A stretch of DNA of 64,000 nt from Dryomyza anilis (Eukaryota; Arthropoda; Insecta; Diptera; Dryomyzidae): the NCBI GenBank assembly GCA_951804985.1, contig OX638136.1, positions 1,987,852 through 2,051,851 on the forward strand, read 5' to 3'. The translations under genes were made by a program, and so were the position numbers. Positions 58,736 through 64,000 of the stretch are shown here, piece by piece. The notes under the pieces are model-generated. The model ran no database searches, had not been told where the DNA came from, and saw only the letters and a program-made list of their open reading frames with translations. Position 1 is the first letter of the stretch, and each line of letters opens with the position of its first letter.

Positions 58736-59668
58736 TCATCTGCAGATTGATTTATTGAGCGCTTGCGTTTTTTTAGGACAGTCACGTGCCATATGCCCAT
58801 ATGTATCACAGTTGTAGCATTTACCTTGGTAGCATGTTACCTTGGGCGCAATCACTGTTGCACGTTTTGTCTCCTGATCGCGTATGCCATCAACAAACGC
58901 TTCGATTTTGCACTTTTCTATGAAATCACTTGCTGAATCTGAATACGACAAATGCGCAAGCCTCTCGACGTCCGCTGCATACGCCTGAAATGTTTCACCA
59001 TTTCGTTGCATTCGGCCCTTTAGTTCCTTTCTGTAGATCTGCTTCATGTGATCACTTCCATATTTCCGTTGCAGCCATAACCGCTGTGTAACTATTACTA
59101 TCGCTTTCTGCAACAGTCTGCAATACTTCGGCTGCTCCACCTTTTAGGGTCACAATAAGCGCTGCTACGCTTTTTCAATGTTCCATCGATTACTTACAGC
59201 CGTTGTCTCAAATTGGAGCTTGAAAATGTTAAACGCTGTGGTTCCATCGTAAATCGGCAATTTCAGCTTCGAACCACTAAGACCTTGCTGTGTAGGTCCA
59301 CTTAGCTGATTGGAATTTTCTTGAAATTGTTTTGAATTTTCCAGAAGTTTTGCTTTTAGTTGATTTGAATTTTCTTGAAGTTTCTGTTCCATTTTGCTGG
59401 AATTTTCTTGAAGCTGTTGTTGTATTGCTCCGAGCAACTGGCTAATATCAAAACTTTGGGACTGTACTTTTTGCTCCGTGTCCACATTTTTCGATGACGC
59501 TGTTGCAGCTTCTACTTCAAACTCGTGCTCTGCGAGGTCAATGCCTTGGTTCTCTAATTCTTCCATTAGACGCTTTTGTAGCTCTACTTTCGTACCAGCA
59601 GTTGCAAGATTACGAATCGACAGCTCCTTCTTTAGCTGGTCGGCTTTAAGTTGATCGAATTTAACCAT
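58736..59668 (-). pseudogene. gag: Gypsy C3 gag (most complete of the array)
   Basis: The start ATG at 59668 follows the primer site by 13 bp. Residues about 5-40 form a SAP-like motif (LKKELSIRNLATAGTKVELQ). A Gln/Asn-rich coiled-coil with repeated Q-E-N-S-x segments follows, then LKLPIYDGTTAFNIFKLQFE. After a frameshift near 59150 the second part (58736-59140) carries the capsid C-terminal region and the zinc knuckle CYNCDTYGHMARDC. SAP motifs bind DNA; here a role in tethering or RNA binding is only inference. Confidence 0.8.
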
Positions 59669-59680
59669 TTTGTATCACAA

Positions 59681-59698
59681 TCCCACTTCTGACACCAA
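59681..59698 (-). promoter_or_regulatory. Primer-binding site of gypsy C3
   Basis: tRNA-Leu-like site tggtgtcagaagtgggat on the minus strand, adjacent to the LTR. Confidence 0.75.
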
Positions 59699-60239
59699 TG
59701 TTACGAAAATTCAGTCAACGGAAAACTGTTCTACGAACTCGTATCGCTGGATTGTGTACAAAATAAAAACGCACTTATATTTGGTTTTAACTAGTATTAT
59801 TTCAACTAGTATTAATTAACTTTATTAATTTAAATAACAACTTAAAGAATAATCACTTATATCAACTGCTTAATTACTACAATTTATCTTTACAATGTTC
59901 AATCACGAGATGCACTAGTTCACTATTAAATCACATCTGAAGTACAGTGCCTCAGATGCGCGGCCTTATATACTGCAGGCATCAGTTCGACACACTTCGA
60001 CAAGCTTCGACTTGTTTTGAGAACCTTCTACTCGTTTCGTGAATTACGCATGCTATTGGCATCTCATTCGCACTCATGTGTTTTAATGTGCTGCTCTTCC
60101 ATCTCTTTCTCGCACATTGCATAGTGCGCTGAATGATCTTCCGTATCTTTCTAACACATTGCTTAGTGCGCTGAATTGTCTTGCGTCTTATTTATTACAG
60201 TTGATTGCTTGCCCAGTGGAGCAAATTACCTCTTTTCGT
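59699..60239 (-). mobile_element. 5' LTR of gypsy C3, lacking its last bases
   Basis: Begins tgttacg but stops at tcttttcgt, followed by gttcaagttt instead of the usual aaca terminus. The same junction recurs at 63969-63970. Confidence 0.85.
59964..59972 (-). promoter_or_regulatory. TATA box in gypsy C LTR
   Basis: TATATAAGG on the minus strand, followed about 25-40 bp on by gaggcactgtacttcag. Conserved in the LTRs at 22845 and 63430, altered in the one at 55222. Confidence 0.55.
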
Positions 60240-60384
60240 GTTCAAGTTTAGATCTTACCTCGTTAAAATATATATATATATATATATCTTTCTAACACAC
60301 TGCTTAGTGCGCTGAATTGTCTTGCGTCTCATTTATTATTGTTGATTGCTTGCACAGTGGAGCAAATTACCTCTTTTCGTAACA
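60240..60384. repeat. Tandem-duplication junction: flank, TA run and LTR fragment
   Basis: Thirty bases of non-element flank (gttcaagtttagatcttacc...) and a short TA run (to 60286) lead to the last 98 bp of a C LTR (60287-60384), which starts in the middle of the LTR and is identical to 55665-55762. This marks a duplication with a period of 4,622 bp. Confidence 0.85.
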
Positions 60385-61382
60385 ACCTTTCTAAATGTAC
60401 CACTTTCATTTTTCGTCTAACGCCTGCAGTACTCTGAATCCGATACACGGCATCGTTAATTCTTGTAATTATCTAGTATGGTCCTTCCCAGTGTGTTTGT
60501 AGCTTAGGGGATAAGCCTTTCTTCCTTTGTGGGTTATAGAGCAAAACAAGCTCTCCTTCCGTAAATCCCTCTGAATTTGTGCACTAGTCGTATCTGGCCT
60601 TCATCTTATCACTCGCAAATTCATTTCTTCACTTTTCCTGGAAACATAATCGTGTACAGGAATTCCAGCTGAAGGGCTCGCACCGAACTACAAATCCGCA
60701 GGTAATCTTAAGTCTGTTCCAAAAACAATTTTAGATGGTGAAGCTGCTGTGATATCATGAACGTTCGATAAGCCATGAGGAATAGTGGTATGTGTGTATC
60801 CCAATCTTTTTGATTTTTATTAACCACTTTTCTGAGATACTCTTCCAAAATCCGATTGAATCTCTCCACCATGCCGTCTGATTGCGGGTGCAAAGGCGTT
60901 GTTCGTGTTTTGTGTATGTTGAGGATTTTGCGTAATTCTTTAAAAACTGCAGACTCAAAATTTCTTCCTTGGTCTGAATGCAATTCCAACGGTACTCCAA
61001 AACGGCTTACCCAGTTGTTAACTAATGCATCCGCAACTGTTGTGGCTTCTTGATTCGGCTTGGGATACACTTCAGGCCACTTGCTGAAATAGTCAATGAC
61101 GACAAGCACATTCTTATTCCCCGCATCACTGATTGGAAACGGCCCGGCGACATCCATGGCAATACGCTCGAATGGTGCTCCCACGTTGTACTGATGCATC
61201 CTACCGTGACTTCTCACTGTTGGTCCTTTTGCTGGTACACATTGCGGGCAACTGCGAATCCAATCTGCGACTGACTCTTGGCATCCAATCAAATAAAAAC
61301 GTTTCTTTACCTTCTCGACCGTTTTATTAATGCCCAAATGACCACCACTAGATCCACCATGGTATTCCGCTAATATATCTTT
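60385..61382 (-). pseudogene. pol: Gypsy C4 integrase
   Basis: Offset by exactly 4,622 bp from C3. The open part 60708-61337 differs from C3 by only two residues and keeps the DDE residues and the same frameshift. Confidence 0.85.
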
Positions 61383-62792
61383 TATTTTTGACTTGGGAAC
61401 AACAATTAAACTTCGAGCGGATGTGCCATCTTCATTTTCCCATACACGATATAAGCAACCATCTTGTAGCTTTAGGCTCTGCCACTGTGCCCAGTAAGCT
61501 TTAGTTATGGCACTGTCGGCAGCTATATCTTTCCATGATGGTTTTCTTTGCTGTTCCTTGTGAGGTCGGGATCACTCTTTTGATCAATTTGAATTTGTTC
61601 CGAAGTCCATTTTTCATCGGGCAAAACATTTAGCAAACGAATGTCAATTATGTTTTCTTTTCCTTCCGCTCTTGAACAATGTCTAGTTTACATGGGCGTC
61701 GTGACAGAGCATCTGCATTTCCATGATGACCTCCTTTACGATGTTCTATGGTGAAATCGTAGCTCTGTAATCGTTCTATCCAACGCGAAATTTGACCTTC
61801 TGGGTCTTTGAACAGACGTGAAACTGTTGCCCGTACAGGTATTTGTAAAAATTTTTCACACTTTCGATTACAGCAAGAAGCTCCCTCCTGGTGACGCAGT
61901 AATTTCGCTCGGGTTTGGACAATGTTTTACTGTAGTATGCGATCACTTTTTCTTTTCCATTGATCACTTGAGAGAGAACTCCGCCGATTCCGTATCCACT
62001 CGCATCCGTATCAAGTACAAATTTCTCACCTGGGATTGGATACGCAAGAATTGGTGCCGAGCACAGCAAAAACGCCCTTTCTTGATCATTGCTCCATTGA
62101 AATGCGCGGTTCTTTCTTGTCAACTCGTGAAGACTGCTAGCTACATTGGCAAAACCTGGAACAAATCGTCTGTAGTATGTACATAGCCCCAAGAAACTTC
62201 GTAGGTCATGTAGATTTTGCGGTATGAGCCACTCCATGACTGCAACTATTTTATTCTCATCGGTATGCACGCCTTCCGTGGTAACTCGATGACCCAGATA
62301 CTTGACTTCTTTCTTGAAAAGTGAGCATTTCTTTGGGCTAAGTTGTAGACCCGCATTTTGCAATCGAAGGAATACTTCCTCTAGATTTCTTAGATGTTCT
62401 TTGAAATCCTTGTCCATAACAATTATGTCATCAAGGTATACTAGGCATGTTTTCCAGTGTTAACCATTTAATACGTGCTTCATTAACCGTTCGAATGTTG
62501 CTGGGGTATTGCATAGTCCAAACGGCATTACCAAAAATTGCCATAGTCCATCTCCAGTACTGAATGCGGTCTTCTCTCTATCTTTTGGCCCTTTTCAGCA
62601 AATATACACCGATATTTGTCAATTAGCTGTTGCACTTGACTCTTTTCTTTGCCACCCAAATCCTTCGTCCACTCATTTATAAACCTGTGAGTAGATTGTT
62701 TGTTTATTTGCGATGTGCCGTAGTCCCTTGATGGATTTGACTCACAATTTATAATCGCTAATGCCTCTTGACACTGGCCTATCACTGTTTAC
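61383..62792 (-). pseudogene. pol: Gypsy C4 RT (internally deleted) and RNase H
   Basis: Nearly identical to C3 (open part 61776-62417), with the same RT deletion and stops. Confidence 0.85.
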
Positions 62793-62955
62793 TTTTTAAT
62801 TAATTTCGACGAGTTTTCCATGTTTAGAACTCTTATTGGAACAACTTTGTCTTATGTCGTTTCTACTAATGTTCTTCCGACAACAATATTACTTCTGCTC
62901 ATTTGCTCATCATTCGCTTCTATAACCCACAACTTGCTTATCCCACAATCTCCAT

Positions 62956-63399
62956 TTAATTTAGCCCAAACAATTGCTTCTGAATTAGTAAAATCATGCT
63001 TAACTGTCGAGTGCCAATAGTGATTTTCTTGGTAATTTTTCCTCTGATTTGAGCCTCTTTACCTGTCGCTGTTTGCAATCTTATTGCGATAAGCGGCTCT
63101 ACTACGTCCTTAACAAGGTTACTTCTTATTATAGAGTGTGAAGCTCCCGTATCCAATGTTACCATATATGCTGTACAATCAATGACTCCTTCGACAGTTA
63201 AGCTATTTGTGTCCACATTTTTCGATGACGCTGTTGCAGCTTCTACTTCAAACTCGTGCTCTGCGAGGTCAATGCCTTGGTTCTCTAATTCTTCCATTAG
63301 ACGCTTTTGTAGCTCTACTTTCGTACCAGCAGTTGCAAGATTACGAATCGACAGCTCCTTCTTTAGCTGGTCGGCTTTAAGTTGATCGAATTTAACCAT
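62956..63399 (-). pseudogene. Gypsy C4 gag-protease fusion frame
   Basis: An 891-bp deletion relative to C3 (58589-59479) joins the SAP-like gag N terminus in frame to the protease. It gives one open frame of 147 residues with LKKELSIRNLATAG near the start and VTLDTGASHSIIR in the middle, then the shared frameshift. Capsid and zinc knuckle are lost. The frame may be open by chance; there is no evidence that it is used. Confidence 0.75.
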
Positions 63400-63411
63400 T
63401 TTGTATCACAA

Positions 63412-63429
63412 TCCCACTTCTGACACCAA
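63412..63429 (-). promoter_or_regulatory. Primer-binding site of gypsy C4
   Basis: tRNA-Leu-like site on the minus strand, as in C3. Confidence 0.75.
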
Positions 63430-63969
63430 TGTTACGAAAATTCAGTCAACGGAAAACTGTTCTACGAACTCGTATCGCTGGATTGTGTACAAAATAAAAA
63501 CGCACTTATATTTGGTTTTAACTAGTATTATTTCAACTAGTATTAATTAACTTTATTAATTTAAATAACAACTTAAAGAATAATCACTTATATCAACTGC
63601 TTAATTACTACAATTTATCTTTACAATGTTCAATCACGAGATGCACTAGTTCACTATTAAATCACATCTGAAGTACAGTGCCTCAGATGCGCGGCCTTAT
63701 ATACTGCAGGCATCAGTTCGACACACTTCGACAAGCTTCGACTTGTTTTGAGAACCTTCTACTCGTTTCGTGAATTACGCATGCTATTGGCATCTCATTC
63801 GCACTCATGTGTTTTAATGTGCTGCTCTTCCATCTCTTTCTCGCACATTGCATAGTGCGCTGAATGATCTTCCGTATCTTTCTAACACATTGCTTAGTGC
63901 GCTGAATTGTCTTGCGTCTTATTTATTATAGTTGATTGCTTGCCCAGTGGAGCAAATTACCTCTTTTCG
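63430..63969 (-). mobile_element. 5' LTR of gypsy C4
   Basis: Copy of 59699-60239, offset 3,731 bp, with the same truncated outer end followed by gttcaagtttt (63970-64000). The array therefore probably continues beyond the window. Confidence 0.85.
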
Positions 63970-64000
63970 TGTTCAAGTTTTGATCTTACCTCGTTAAAAT

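Overview
The window is AT-rich nuclear DNA from an insect, most likely a higher (schizophoran) fly. The signs are DINE-1/INE-1-like Helentron derivatives with the usual fly termini, tRNA-derived SINEs, several Ty3/gypsy lineages, hAT elements with 8-bp target duplications, and long (TA)n runs. I find no ordinary single-copy host gene, no cellular RNA gene and no CRISPR array. Almost everything recognisable is a transposable element, and many are nested inside one another. The identity of the fly is inference; the element structures are read from the sequence.

1-12 kb: Helentron-like elements (two of them in inverted orientation) lie beside a decayed plus-strand gypsy element A (about 4.5-12.1 kb). 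Element A is split by a foldback element with arms of about 350-430 bp (6571-8085), whose centre holds a decayed non-LTR endonuclease fragment. It is split again by a 2,050-bp hAT-type element (8750-10799) that has a 13-bp perfect terminal repeat and an 8-bp target duplication lying in the A integrase.

12-23 kb: A fourth Helentron-like element is split by another repeat. Next come a nearly perfect 191-bp hairpin (14714-15247), a 220-bp MITE, a second hAT-type element of 2,173 bp (17761-19933), another MITE, a diverged solo LTR, and a SINE bordered by TA repeats.

23-26 kb: A broken plus-strand gypsy B resembles the CsRn1/Kabuki group (tRNA-Trp-like primer site, Cys/His-type Gag). It is truncated in the integrase.

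28-64 kb: A head-to-tail array of four minus-strand copies (C1-C4) of one gypsy family shares single LTRs between neighbours. The family has a SAP-like Gag N terminus and a tRNA-Leu primer site. C2-C4 are almost identical and carry the same reverse-transcriptase deletion. C3/C4 is a tandem duplication with a period of 4,622 bp, and C4 has a further 891-bp in-frame deletion that fuses gag to protease.

The most striking object is element D (36837-55066), an 18-kb env-containing gypsy-type retroelement inserted in the C2 gag. It has two LTRs, a primer site, a polypurine tract, a zinc-knuckle gag with two sets of in-frame peptide repeats, pol, and an F-type env. A 5.7-kb block (part of integrase to env) is duplicated in tandem. 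Between integrase and env, on the strand opposite the retroelement genes, each block carries a GC-rich gene. In the second copy it reads through as three exons with consensus splice sites, ending in a hydrophobic tail and followed by AATAAA. I do not recognise the protein. An intron-bearing gene in antisense orientation could survive retrotransposition without losing its introns, so this is the best candidate for an undescribed system here. All env, gag and pol genes of D that I can read contain breaks.
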